Numbered from the stretch's first letter, positions 1 through 8,843 are shown. The stretch is DNA of 64,000 nt from Grimontia celer (GCF_900055185.1 NZ_FIZX01000002.1:1678586-1742585); one strand, 5' to 3'. The notes: generated by a model not told the origin, from the sequence alone. Made by a program: numbers and translations.

Positions 1-774
1 ACTCAGGCAGCAGAACAACTGGGCATTACCCGCTCTTGGCTCAGTCAGCAAATCAGTGGATTAGAGAAATCGCTAAACACCCTGTTGTTGCATCGCACCA
101 CCCGCACGTTGCGAATGACAGATTCCGGCGAGCGCTTTTTTGAACATGCCGTAGCAATGGAAAGTTTGCTGGAAAAAGCCCAGGAAGATATCTCTTCGAC
201 CCAAATGGGCATAAAAGGAAAAGTCCGGATTTCCTGCCCGACAGCCATGGCATCGGTATTAGTTGTTCCTGCAATAAAAACCTTGAGGTACGAACATCCT
301 GAACTGGATATCGAGCTTGCCGTGACGGATGCCATTCAGGATCTGCTGCAGGAAAATATCGATGTGGCGATTCGTGTCGGAAACCTCCCAGATAGCAATT
401 TGAAAGCTAGATTGCTCGGCCGCTTTCACCAACGCTGGTATCAGTCACCTGAACTGGCAGAAGATTCAGATGATCAGATTTTGTTGCCATGGCAAACCGC
501 AGAGCATGCCAATGTGCTCCGTGTAAACAATATTCTCACCGCTGCAGAAATGGCAAAACAGGGATTGGGTCGTGTATTGCTGCCTGATCTTTTTGCCCAG
601 TCATGTTGTGAGCAAGGGTTGTTGAAATTGGTTTCAGAAGTCGAGCCTGAACCAGAACAACAGCGTCATGTTCACGCCATTCACGCATTCTCAGAGTTTA
701 CACCCGCGCGAATCCGTCTGGTTATCGACACGCTGCTGTCGCAATTCCAGCTTTCACAGTCAAACATGGACTAA
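1..774 (+). CDS. LysR-family transcriptional regulator, 5'-truncated by window edge
   Basis: The reading frame is open from base 1, so the true start lies upstream of the window. The first visible residues (TQAAEQLGITRSWLSQQIS) are the middle of a LysR winged helix-turn-helix, followed by the usual linker helix and RTTRTLRMT wing. The rest, about 200 residues, is the periplasmic-binding-protein-like effector domain. An internal ATG at 85 would remove most of the HTH and is not a credible start. LysR proteins are usually tetrameric cytoplasmic regulators acting on divergent or nearby genes; the target here cannot be seen. A hairpin follows the stop codon directly. Confidence 0.9.
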   Translation, partial: TQAAEQLGITRSWLSQQISGLEKSLNTLLLHRTTRTLRMTDSGERFFEHAVAMESLLEKAQEDISSTQMGIKGKVRISCPTAMASVLVVPAIKTLRYEHPELDIELAVTDAIQDLLQENIDVAIRVGNLPDSNLKARLLGRFHQRWYQSPELAEDSDDQILLPWQTAEHANVLRVNNILTAAEMAKQGLGRVLLPDLFAQSCCEQGLLKLVSEVEPEPEQQRHVHAIHAFSEFTPARIRLVIDTLLSQFQLSQSNMD

Positions 775-776
775 AC

Positions 777-806
777 AAAAACGGTGACCACCAGAGTCAC
801 CGTTTT
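777..806. terminator. Rho-independent terminator, probably bidirectional
   Basis: Inverted repeat AAAAACGGTGAC / GTCACCGTTTT with a 7-base loop, with an A-run on the left and a T-run on the right. It sits between the convergent LysR gene and the metallo-beta-lactamase-fold gene and could serve both. Confidence 0.8.
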
Positions 807-826
807 AAGCGCTGCTTGTTAGCACA

Positions 827-1690
827 TCACCACTGGGTTTCACCTTCGTGCACCTGCGCGCCTAGCTCCAGCGTGAAGGTGGCACCCAGTTTCGGGTAGT
901 AACCCACCATAGTATCAATCACGCCTTTACTGTTTTCATTCTTGGCTTTAGCGTCTGCAAAACGCTCAATCCAAGTGGCTGTGTAATCAATGGTTGAGGG
1001 GTCCAGTTTACCAGCGGTTTTCATGTGACCCGGGATCACCAGTTCAGGCTTCAAAGATTGCATCTCCTTGAGTTGATCCAACCATGCGGAGACTTCTTCA
1101 TCGGTTTGGGTATCTGCCATCCAAACGTGCATACCTTCAACAATGCCGACGTTACCAAGGATGGCCTTCTCAGATGGGATCCAGAGGTACGGACGATGCG
1201 CCAGCACGCCATCAGTGCCTTTTATTTCGATAACGGAATCATCGATTTTCAGCTCAGTACCTTTGAATACATCCGGTACACGTGGTTGTTTCGGCGCGTT
1301 CGAACCCATTTTAGGGCCCCAGAAACTGATCTTGGTTTCCAGCTTTTTCACGATAGCGTCTCGCACAGCTTGTGTGGTCAGCACATTCGCATGTGGGAAA
1401 ATTTCCAGCAGCTGTGAAGCGCCGAAGTAGTAGTCCGGGTCGGCCTGACTGATGTAAATGGTTTTCAGCTCTTTGCCAGAGTCCAATACTTTAGCGGCGA
1501 TTTGTAGCGCATCGGCGCGGGTAAAACCTGTGTCGATAATCATCACTTCTTTTTCGCCAGCAACGACGGTAGAAGTCACGTTGAAGCTGTTGTCGTCTCC
1601 GTAGTAAACGTCAAAGGTCAGTGGTGTAGTCTCCGCCATCACCGGCGCGGTCAAAGCGAAAGATAGAGCTAATGCGATTGCTGTTTTCAT
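827..1690 (-). CDS. Secreted metallo-beta-lactamase-fold protein with degenerate metal motif
   Basis: 287 aa. Residues 1-19 form a Sec signal peptide (hydrophobic core, cleavage near VMA|E), so the protein is probably periplasmic. The fold is recognisable from the IIDTGF strand (about residues 51-56), the position normally holding HxHxDH, and a late PGH. At the HxHxDH position the protein reads SQADPDY (81-87): all three metal-binding His residues are replaced and only the second Asp (D86) is kept. It may bind metal differently, or not hydrolyse. Divergent from the LysR gene at 1808, with 117 bases between them, so that LysR is the likely regulator. The substrate is unknown. Confidence 0.8.
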   Translation of the reverse strand: MKTAIALALSFALTAPVMAETTPLTFDVYYGDDNSFNVTSTVVAGEKEVMIIDTGFTRADALQIAAKVLDSGKELKTIYISQADPDYYFGASQLLEIFPHANVLTTQAVRDAIVKKLETKISFWGPKMGSNAPKQPRVPDVFKGTELKIDDSVIEIKGTDGVLAHRPYLWIPSEKAILGNVGIVEGMHVWMADTQTDEEVSAWLDQLKEMQSLKPELVIPGHMKTAGKLDPSTIDYTATWIERFADAKAKNENSKGVIDTMVGYYPKLGATFTLELGAQVHEGETQW

Positions 1691-1807
1691 TGTTGTACTT
1701 CCTCGTTATTTGGGCTTGGGAAGAAGCATAACGATTGGATATGCTCGGAAATACCGCCTATTCTTTGCATCATTATTTCTCAAATCGAACAGATAAAGAG
1801 TGAACTT

Positions 1808-2692
1808 ATGGATAAGTTGACTGCCGCAAGGGTGCTTCTCGATGTGGCGCAAACGGAAAGTTTCACCGCCACCGCTGACAGATTAGAGATGTCCCGACCA
1901 ATGGTGACACGCTATGTGGAAACGATGGAAAACTGGCTTGGGGCGAGGCTGTTAAACCGTACCACCCGCAAAGTGTCACTCACCAATATGGGTAAGCAAG
2001 TACTGCCAGATATGCAGCGATGGGTGGAACAGGCGCTGCATCTGGAAGAGAGCCTGATGCCCGGCGAAGCACTGAGCGGATTTATCCGCATCAGCACCAG
2101 TATGTCTTTTGGTTTTTCCCTGTTGATGCCAGCACTGCATGAATTTCGGGAGCGTCACCCCGATGTCATCATTGATATCGACGCACAGGATAGAGCGGTT
2201 GATCTGGTCGCTGAGCGTGTTGATCTCGCTATTCGCACCGCCAGCAATCCTGATCCTTCTCTGATTGGCCGACCGCTTGCGCCCTGTGAATCAACCTTGG
2301 TTGCCTCTCCCGCTTATCTGAAATCGCGGCCGCCTATCTTGGAGCCGGAAGATCTCAAGGCGCACGAATGCCTGGGCTATAAGAACTTTGGCCGGCACGA
2401 GTGGCATCTCACCAAAGGTCATGATAAACAAACCATTGAAGTGAACTGTCCTATCACTGGAAACGAAGCCACAGTGCTGCTTCATGGTTCACTAGCGGGC
2501 ATGGGAATTTCCATGCAGCCGACATATCTGGTCGAAGAAATGCTGGAAAAAGGCGAGCTGGAAGCGGTATTGCCGGAATGGGAATTGAACACCCTGACCA
2601 TTTATTTGCTTTACGCGTCACGCAAGCACCTTTCGAGGCCCGTGCGCGCTTTGATTGATTTTCTGGTCGAGTATTTTGATGGGAGATTTTAG
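1808..2692 (+). CDS. LysR-family transcriptional regulator
   Basis: 294 aa, full length for the family. N-terminal winged HTH (about residues 1-60: FTATADRLEMSRPMVTRYV), linker helix, then a type 2 periplasmic-binding effector domain (about 90-290). The RTTRKVSLT wing is typical of the CrgA/DsdC-like branch. It is transcribed away from the secreted MBL-fold gene; the short shared intergenic region is the classic arrangement for a LysR and its target. The ligand cannot be read from the sequence. Confidence 0.92.
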   Translation: MDKLTAARVLLDVAQTESFTATADRLEMSRPMVTRYVETMENWLGARLLNRTTRKVSLTNMGKQVLPDMQRWVEQALHLEESLMPGEALSGFIRISTSMSFGFSLLMPALHEFRERHPDVIIDIDAQDRAVDLVAERVDLAIRTASNPDPSLIGRPLAPCESTLVASPAYLKSRPPILEPEDLKAHECLGYKNFGRHEWHLTKGHDKQTIEVNCPITGNEATVLLHGSLAGMGISMQPTYLVEEMLEKGELEAVLPEWELNTLTIYLLYASRKHLSRPVRALIDFLVEYFDGRF

Positions 2693-2758
2693 GTAAAGGT
2701 AAAACACTCACCACTCTATGAATTATATGTTTATAAGTAATGATTTATGACAGGGGCA

Positions 2759-3985
2759 TTATAAACTCGAATCTCTACCTCCACTATGGGTTCTTTTGTT
2801 ATCATCTTTATCCTCATCAGACCCCTTCCCACCTAACAAGCCATCCAACATAATATAAACCCTTTCAGAAAAAAGCCCTCCCAATAGTCCAAATAGGGCA
2901 CAGGAATAAGGATTGGCAGTATTAACTCCCTGATAGATTACTTGATCAACAAATATCTTAGGACCACCTTTAACAATAAAATACAATATAACCCCTGTAG
3001 AAGCCCCGATTAAGACCAGTTCAAAGCTTAATTTCACATCTTCTTTTCTCATTGTCACTATAGTAGCACCTAAAACCCCAGAAGAGAGAAAGACAATTAA
3101 TAGCAAAGTATCATTTGACTGGCTTTCCAAATAATACTCTTCATATATATTATTATTTTTTTCTTTATCATCTACTTTTCCTTCATCTGCTTTCATCTCA
3201 TTCAACTTTCTATTTATAATTTCCTTTCTTGCTTCACTACTAGCAATTTCAGCTTTCAGATCAATTGAAATACTTTCCAGGGTTGATTTTATTTCAGTAG
3301 TGGTAGTTTCAGAGTTGGTATCATATGCGACTTTAACTGCCTGCAAAAACTCTTCAAGAGTTCCATAACTTACATAATCATCATCTATATACTTTAAATA
3401 CAGTGACTTAACATAATCATCGTTAAAATCGCCATTATCGTCTATGATCTCAAAATCTACAATTTCCATTTCCTCGGAAATTGAATTATATAACTTATTA
3501 TATAATTCAATTTCATCATTTAAATAGACTAACTCAGACTTAAAACCAACCGTAATTAATTCAGAATTAGTATATCTACCTGTTGCTTCAGCCTCTTCCC
3601 TGTTAATTCTGTTGTCAAGTTTTTTCTTTGCCGTTTCTGGGCTGATTATATGATACTCCAAAATCTCATCCCTAATTAAACCAAGCTCAGTCCATCCATG
3701 AACAATTAAGAATTTAAGATCTTTGATCATTGCTTTATTTATTTCTATCTCTATGTCCGTCGTTGAAGTATCTTCGAATCCATTGTACATATCTAGTCGG
3801 TATTTCAGTAGCTCATTCTGTTCCTTTTCCAGACGGCTTAACAAACTATCTCTACCCGCTATCTCATTTACAGATATAGCAATAAAAACAAGAGGAAATA
3901 CGACTAAAATTAAGCGTAAAACCTCATAAAAAATACTTTCAGATTTATTCAATAATGCTGATTTTCGGAAATTTGAAAACAACAT
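2759..3985 (-). CDS. AT-rich hypothetical membrane protein with four predicted TM segments
   Basis: 408 aa with no family I recognise. One TM segment lies near the N-terminus (about 18-38). Then comes a long charged, helical, coiled-coil-like region (about 40-285, rich in E, K, D, N). Three TM segments lie near the C-terminus (about 294-314, 320-339, 357-380), followed by a short hydrophilic tail. Codons are strikingly A/T-rich compared with both neighbours, which suggests recent acquisition. The topology (stalk between membrane anchors) could suit a sensor, a scaffold or a phage-defence-type membrane protein; none is supported by a motif. Confidence 0.75.
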   Translation of the reverse strand: MLFSNFRKSALLNKSESIFYEVLRLILVVFPLVFIAISVNEIAGRDSLLSRLEKEQNELLKYRLDMYNGFEDTSTTDIEIEINKAMIKDLKFLIVHGWTELGLIRDEILEYHIISPETAKKKLDNRINREEAEATGRYTNSELITVGFKSELVYLNDEIELYNKLYNSISEEMEIVDFEIIDDNGDFNDDYVKSLYLKYIDDDYVSYGTLEEFLQAVKVAYDTNSETTTTEIKSTLESISIDLKAEIASSEARKEIINRKLNEMKADEGKVDDKEKNNNIYEEYYLESQSNDTLLLIVFLSSGVLGATIVTMRKEDVKLSFELVLIGASTGVILYFIVKGGPKIFVDQVIYQGVNTANPYSCALFGLLGGLFSERVYIMLDGLLGGKGSDEDKDDNKRTHSGGRDSSL

Positions 3986-4136
3986 AGGATTACCATAAAG
4001 AAATCTATTTTCCTGATTATAAGTCAGGTAATATTTAAATGATCTGTATTATTTTGGAGATACACAAAAACACTTCACAGTATTCTGTAGAAATCGGCAA
4101 ATGTCACCCCTTGTAAATTAGCGCTAAAACAGCATG

Positions 4137-4640
4137 TTACTTGTATGCACCCGCCGCGTAATGCAGCTCATAAGAGTGGCTGTAGATCTCCAGGATGTTA
4201 CCGAACGGGTCTTCCATGTAGATCATGCGGTAAGGCTTCTCACCTGGGTAGTAGAAACGTGGTGCTTTCATGCGCTTCTTGCCACCTGCCGCGACAATTT
4301 TTTCTGCCAAACCTTCAACATCCGGGTCCTGCACACAGAAATGGAAGATGCCGGTTTTCCAATATTCGAAGTTGTTCTCTGGGTTTTCCTGATTCTTGAA
4401 TTCAAACAACTCAACACCAATGCGGTCACCAGTAGAAAGGTGCGCGATGCGGAAACGTTCCCAGCCGGCACCGAATACGTCAGTACACATTTCACCAATG
4501 GCAGAGTCGTCTTCAACAATCTCAGTCGGCTCCATGATGAGGTACCAGCCCAGTACTTCGGTGTAAAACTTCACCGCTGCTTCCAAGTCAGGAACGGAAA
4601 TACCAATGTGTGAAAAGTTACGTGGATATGGCGTTGTCAT
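4137..4640 (-). CDS. VOC-family (glyoxalase/bleomycin-resistance fold) protein
   Basis: 167 aa with two beta-alpha-beta-beta-beta modules. The start (FSHIGISVPDLEAAVKFYTEVLGW) is a textbook VOC beginning. The second module contains FHFCVQDPDVEGL and ends in PFGNILEIYSH. Candidate metal ligands are the His of SHIG, the Glu of VELFEF, the His of FHF and the Glu of LEIYSH, the usual His/Glu set. It could be a glyoxalase-like lyase, an isomerase or a dioxygenase; context does not decide. Divergent from the LysR gene at 4753, which is the probable regulator. Confidence 0.85.
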   Translation of the reverse strand: MTTPYPRNFSHIGISVPDLEAAVKFYTEVLGWYLIMEPTEIVEDDSAIGEMCTDVFGAGWERFRIAHLSTGDRIGVELFEFKNQENPENNFEYWKTGIFHFCVQDPDVEGLAEKIVAAGGKKRMKAPRFYYPGEKPYRMIYMEDPFGNILEIYSHSYELHYAAGAYK

Positions 4641-4752
4641 GGTTAAAATCTCTCAATGCGTTATCGGATGAAGAGAAGTTTACTCGGCACCTTTTTCATT
4701 GAAAAATTATCGATTATTATTAAATCCATAATATTTATTTATCCACCTCTAT

Positions 4753-5634
4753 ATGCTAAATCCCAAATGGCTTCACACCTTCGCCACGCTGGTTGAAACC
4801 GGCAGCTTTACCAAAACCGCTGAACGACTTTACATGACGCAACCCGGCGTCAGTCAGCATGTGAAAAAGCTGGAAGACGAATTGGGCGAAACCCTGATAT
4901 TCCGCGAAGGAAAGCAGTTCGAACTGACACGTGAAGGCATCATGCTGAACGCCTTTATCGCCGAGCAAAAGCAGCAACAAGCAGACTTTCTGGCAAGAAT
5001 GAAAGACGATGACCCGCATCAAGGGGCCATCCGCATTGCCTGTTCCGGCGCAATGGCGATGAAGCTGTATCCGTCTTTGTTGAACCTACAAGCTTTACAC
5101 TCCGGCTTATCAGTGCAGCTTGAAGCCGCACCCGCAGATAGAATTCGTCAGATGCTGATGGATAACCAAACCGACATTGGCATCACTACTCAAAAATTCG
5201 ATCACTCTGCCTTTGAGGAAACCTTACTCGGTGAAGAAGCACTTTGTGTGATCGTGCCCTCCAGTGCAGATATTCCCCAAGGCGATTTCCATACGCTTGC
5301 TTCGTTGGGCTATATCCATCACCCCGATGGAAAACACTACGCCGACTTAGTGCTTGGAAGTAACTTCCCCGAAGAATATCGTGGCGTCGAATCCTTGGAT
5401 CATCGCGGTTACGTCAACCAACTGGCGCAGATCCTGTTACCCATATCAAAAGGCATTGGTTTCACCGTGTTGCCAGAAAGCGTCATGAGTCGATTTGAGC
5501 AAAAAGAACAGCTTACGTCGCTTCCACTTGAATCACCGATTTCGCAATCCCTGTTTCTTTCGAAGAAGAAACATCGTGATTTGCCGAAGCGATTCGAAGC
5601 GGTGATGAACATTATCCATGAGGCGACCCGCTAA
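4753..5634 (+). CDS. LysR-family transcriptional regulator (intact copy)
   Basis: 293 aa, full length. Winged HTH at residues 1-60 (FTKTAERLYMTQPGVSQHVKKLE), followed by the effector-binding domain. Divergent from the VOC gene, with 112 bases between. The last 118 codons (from base 5281) lie inside the tandemly duplicated segment, so a truncated second copy of the 3' half is found at 10793-11146. This copy is complete and is probably the only functional one. Confidence 0.92.
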   Translation: MLNPKWLHTFATLVETGSFTKTAERLYMTQPGVSQHVKKLEDELGETLIFREGKQFELTREGIMLNAFIAEQKQQQADFLARMKDDDPHQGAIRIACSGAMAMKLYPSLLNLQALHSGLSVQLEAAPADRIRQMLMDNQTDIGITTQKFDHSAFEETLLGEEALCVIVPSSADIPQGDFHTLASLGYIHHPDGKHYADLVLGSNFPEEYRGVESLDHRGYVNQLAQILLPISKGIGFTVLPESVMSRFEQKEQLTSLPLESPISQSLFLSKKKHRDLPKRFEAVMNIIHEATR

Positions 5635-5639
5635 ACGTA

Positions 5640-5666
5640 AAAAGGGAAGCATTCGCTTCCCTTTTC
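5640..5666. terminator. Terminator between lysR and ompW
   Basis: Perfect inverted repeat AAAAGGGAAGC / GCTTCCCTTTT with a 4-base loop. T-runs are available on both strands, so it can terminate both the LysR gene and the convergent ompW. Confidence 0.85.
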
Positions 5667-5684
5667 TCACTGCGCTCTAGCTGT

Positions 5685-6329
5685 TTAGAACGAGTAACCA
5701 ACTGCGATCATAAATACCCAAGGGTCTATGCTGACGTCAGTTTTATGTTCGTCTGTGCCTACTTTGTATGATGCTTCCGTATCGATATCCGCATACCAAA
5801 TCGAACCGTTCACATACCAATTGTCATAAACTTCATAATCTGCGCCAACGTTTGCTGCGAGACCCCAAGAATCTTCCAGTCTCAGGTCCGAAAGACCATT
5901 TGCTTGTGCATTACTATTTAATTCTTCATCAAAAAACGTCGTGTAATTAATACCCGCCCCAACATACGGTCGAAACTTACTGTCTTTTGTTCCGAAGTAG
6001 TACTGAACCATCAAAGTTGGCGGCAGATGTTTGGTTTCACCAATATCCCCCAGATTGCCAAAACTGGTTGAAATAGCGTGTTTAAAAGGCGTTGCTGCCA
6101 ACAATTCTACACTGAAATTGTCGGTTATCATGTAGCCAACGGTCAGACCCAATTGAGTATCAGAGTCAATTGAAAACTCGTCTTGAGAGTTAAGTATCTT
6201 ATCGCTGCTGTCATTCGGAGAAACATAGGCGGCACCGGCGCGGACGATAATATCTCCTTCACTGTGGGCAAGCGCAGGCGAAGAAGCAGCGGCAGCCATC
6301 ATGGCAATCAGACTCATCGTTTTTTTCAT
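5685..6329 (-). CDS. ompW: OmpW-family outer membrane protein (copy 1)
   Basis: 214 aa. Signal peptide of about 21 residues ending ALA|H, then an eight-stranded barrel with the family pattern: GDIIVRAGAAYVSP at the mature N-terminus, LGLTVGYMITDNFSVELLAATPF, LPPTLMVQYYF, FRPYVGAGINYT and a C-terminal aromatic residue in VGYSF. OmpW forms a narrow hydrophobic channel and in enterics and vibrios is induced by anaerobiosis through FNR. Here a perfect FNR-type box lies upstream and is shared with the divergent cytochrome operon. An identical copy is at 11197-11841. Confidence 0.93.
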   Translation of the reverse strand: MKKTMSLIAMMAAAASSPALAHSEGDIIVRAGAAYVSPNDSSDKILNSQDEFSIDSDTQLGLTVGYMITDNFSVELLAATPFKHAISTSFGNLGDIGETKHLPPTLMVQYYFGTKDSKFRPYVGAGINYTTFFDEELNSNAQANGLSDLRLEDSWGLAANVGADYEVYDNWYVNGSIWYADIDTEASYKVGTDEHKTDVSIDPWVFMIAVGYSF

Positions 6330-6412
6330 TATGGTTTCCTTACTTGGTAGGGCTTCGTAATCGCTTTATTTTTGAACTGCGCCGCAATTTACCATGCAAA
6401 AACCACACAGTT

Positions 6413-6426
6413 TTGATGGAAATCAA
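6413..6426. promoter_or_regulatory. FNR-type box (copy 1)
   Basis: TTGATGGAAATCAA matches the FNR consensus TTGAT-N4-ATCAA in all ten specified positions. It lies in the divergent region between ompW (start 6329) and the cytochrome operon (start 6739), about 84 bases upstream of the ompW start codon. It implies oxygen-controlled expression of ompW and perhaps of the cytochromes. CRP-family overlap cannot be excluded. Confidence 0.8.
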
Positions 6427-6738
6427 TTTGTAAACAAGTTGTCCTTTTCGGTTAAATAAGCTGTCGCAGAGATCAACAAATCACCCATTTCAGACACATT
6501 CATGTAATGCAGGAAATTCCCACACCCGCCACTCAGCAAGCGCCCAACCTTTCCATCCACTGCTATCCAACACCTTGAATAGCCGTGGCAGATATTCGTG
6601 AAGTAGCATCACAAATATACCTTATAAAAAATAAGGACTCTTACCACACAACTACTCTCAAGGTGAGAGAGTGAGTCAGTCAACATCTCCATAAAAATGC
6701 GCCGGCAACGTACCGGAGCAAAGTGAGTGAGGTTCACC

Positions 6739-8208
6739 ATGGACTCAGGATTGTTGACGAAAATTAGTAACGTCGTGTTCGCCACGCTGCTGGCCATTTT
6801 TCTCCTGCTATTCCCTGCAGGAAGCCTGAACGCAGCCCCAAAGGCTTTAGTGATGAAGCCATTCAATCAACTCAGTGATCAAAGCAAGGAGTGTGCTGCC
6901 TGCCATAAAGAAAAGAATCCATCCATCTATGCCCAATGGGGTCGCTCGAAGCACTATGGTGCCAATGTGGGTTGCTATGAGTGCCACAAAGCAGAACCCG
7001 GCGACGCCGATGCCATCCGACATGAAGGCGTGGACATTGCGGTTATTGTCTCGCCCAAAGACTGCGGCAGTTGCCATGTTCAGGAAGTCGAAGAGTTCGA
7101 TGCCAGTCATCACGCGAAAGCCGGACAGATCATAGGATCGCTGGATAACTTCCTCGCAGAAGTTGTGGAAGGCTCTCTGATGCTGAATGGCACCTCACCT
7201 GCCGCCGTTAACGGTTGTTGGCAATGTCATGGCTCTGAAGTCAAAGTGCTCGAAAATGGCGATCTCGACCCTGCCACATGGCCAAATACAGGTATCGGTC
7301 GTATCAATCCTGATGGCTCAATTGGCGCATGCAGTGCATGCCACCAGCGCCATCAGTTTGATATGGTGCAAGCCCGTCGTCCGGAAGCTTGCGGCAAGTG
7401 CCATCTTGGTCCTGACCATCCTCAGAAAGAGATTTACGAAGAGTCCAAACACGGCATTAACTTCTATGCCCATGTGGATCAGATGAACCTCGGTTCCGCG
7501 AAATGGATTGTCGGCGAAGATTATGATTCTGCCCCAACCTGCGCGACTTGCCACATGTCAGCGACCCGCGAGCTGGCGGTCACTCATGATGTTGGCGATC
7601 GGATTTCGTGGACATTAAGGCCAGCCATTTCCGAGAAAATCGACGCCAAGGACAAAGCACTCGGCAAGGAAACCAAATCCTGGGAAGCACGTCGCGCTGA
7701 CATGCAGAACGTCTGTCAGTCCTGCCACACCAAATCGATGGTCGAGAACTTCTACATTCAGTTTGATTCGCTGGTCGAGCTCTACAACGAAAAGTTTGCC
7801 CGCCCCGGTAAGCAGCTTATGGCAGTGCTTCAGCAAGAAAACATGTTGACAGAAACCGGCTTCGATGAAGAAATCGAATGGACCTGGTTCTACCTCTGGC
7901 ACCACGAAGGCAGACGTGCCCGACATGGCGCTGCAATGCAGGCACCTGACTATGTACAGTGGCATGGCTTGTATGAAGTCGCCGAGCGTTTCTATATCGA
8001 ACTGGTGCCGCAGTTCCTCGAAGTGGTGGAAAAAGCCGCCCACAATGGCAATCAGGAAGGCGCAGAACGTGCCCGCGCTGTGTTGGCAGATATTCTTGCC
8101 CGCTCTGAACATGCCTGGTTCAGTGGCAATGAACCTGATGAAGTGAAGCGCGCCCGCAAAGAAGCGCAGGAAGCCTTCAAAGCCCGTTACCTCGACGATA
8201 GCAACTGA
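6739..8208 (+). CDS. HAO-like octaheme cytochrome c (copy 1)
   Basis: 489 aa from ATG 6739, preceded by GAGG with a 6-base spacer; an in-frame GTG at 6727 is an alternative. A signal peptide ends near LNA|AP, so the protein is periplasmic. Eight CxxCH heme sites are visible (CAACH, CYECH, CGSCH, CWQCH, CSACH, CGKCH, CATCH, CQSCH). Their spacing, with conserved blocks VSPKDCGSCH, SHHAKAG, GRINPDGS, KCHLGPDHPQ and THDVGDRISWTLRP, is that of hydroxylamine oxidoreductase-like proteins. All sites are CxxCH, unlike NrfA or OTR, which carry a lysine-ligated heme. Paired with a NapC-type quinol dehydrogenase, it resembles epsilon-type HAO/CycX pairs, proposed to act as reductases of hydroxylamine, nitrite or NO. 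The exact substrate is inference. Confidence 0.88.
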   Translation: MDSGLLTKISNVVFATLLAIFLLLFPAGSLNAAPKALVMKPFNQLSDQSKECAACHKEKNPSIYAQWGRSKHYGANVGCYECHKAEPGDADAIRHEGVDIAVIVSPKDCGSCHVQEVEEFDASHHAKAGQIIGSLDNFLAEVVEGSLMLNGTSPAAVNGCWQCHGSEVKVLENGDLDPATWPNTGIGRINPDGSIGACSACHQRHQFDMVQARRPEACGKCHLGPDHPQKEIYEESKHGINFYAHVDQMNLGSAKWIVGEDYDSAPTCATCHMSATRELAVTHDVGDRISWTLRPAISEKIDAKDKALGKETKSWEARRADMQNVCQSCHTKSMVENFYIQFDSLVELYNEKFARPGKQLMAVLQQENMLTETGFDEEIEWTWFYLWHHEGRRARHGAAMQAPDYVQWHGLYEVAERFYIELVPQFLEVVEKAAHNGNQEGAERARAVLADILARSEHAWFSGNEPDEVKRARKEAQEAFKARYLDDSN

Positions 8209-8263
8209 TAGCGCGGACAACAGCAAGGACTGCTTGTCTTTGCTGTTGTTCTGAGGAGGATCT

Positions 8264-8842
8264 ATGGATGACCCGACGTCTTCAGCATCTGCTCTGTCAC
8301 GAAGAGAAAGGCTTTGGCGCTGGCTGAAAAAGCCATGGCTACTGAGCATTCCAATTGGGATCTATCTGCTTGTGATTGGCCTTGCTGGTTTTCAGAGCGT
8401 GATGGTGGCTTCAAATCAAAATGTATTTTGTTTTAGCTGTCATCTGAAGATGGACACTATTGTTCAGGAGTACAAAGCGTCGCCGCATTATGTCAGTGAG
8501 GATAAGGTTCATGCGACCTGCGCCGACTGCCATGTGCCGCACGAGTTTGTCGATAAGATGCGTGTGAAGATCACTGCAACGGCTGATATCTACTACATGT
8601 TCATTGGCAAAATTACCAAGGAGAACTTCGAGCAGGAACGTCCGAGGCTCGCTCAAAGAGTGTGGGATGACATGACCGCAGAAAACTCGGCCAACTGTCG
8701 CCATTGCCACGTTGGAGACAACTTTGACCTGAGCAAACAGCCTCAGCGGGCAAGGCTGAACCATCAGCAAATGGATGCAAGAGGCGAGACCTGTATCGAC
8801 TGCCACACCGGCATCGCGCACAAGCGGATTACTGTAGAGTAA
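8264..8842 (+). CDS. NapC/NirT-family tetraheme cytochrome c (copy 1)
   Basis: 192 aa. A single N-terminal TM anchor (about 27-49) is followed by a periplasmic domain with four CxxCH motifs (C56, C86, C145, C177). CFSCHLKM includes the Met that follows heme 1 in NapC/NrfH proteins. The family takes electrons from menaquinol or ubiquinol and passes them to a periplasmic reductase. Here the obvious partner is the octaheme cytochrome encoded 55 bases upstream on the same strand. A strong ribosome site, GAGGAGG, lies 6 bases before the ATG. No NapA, NrfA or TorA is nearby, so the dedicated-partner reading is favoured. Confidence 0.92.
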   Translation: MDDPTSSASALSRRERLWRWLKKPWLLSIPIGIYLLVIGLAGFQSVMVASNQNVFCFSCHLKMDTIVQEYKASPHYVSEDKVHATCADCHVPHEFVDKMRVKITATADIYYMFIGKITKENFEQERPRLAQRVWDDMTAENSANCRHCHVGDNFDLSKQPQRARLNHQQMDARGETCIDCHTGIAHKRITVE

Positions 8843-8843
8843 A

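Noticed and set aside
7615-8349. Long minus-strand open frame (244 codons) opposite the octaheme cytochrome gene
   Set aside because: It is antisense to a gene with clear heme motifs, has no recognisable domain, and its copy at 13127-13861 adds no independent support because the segment is duplicated.
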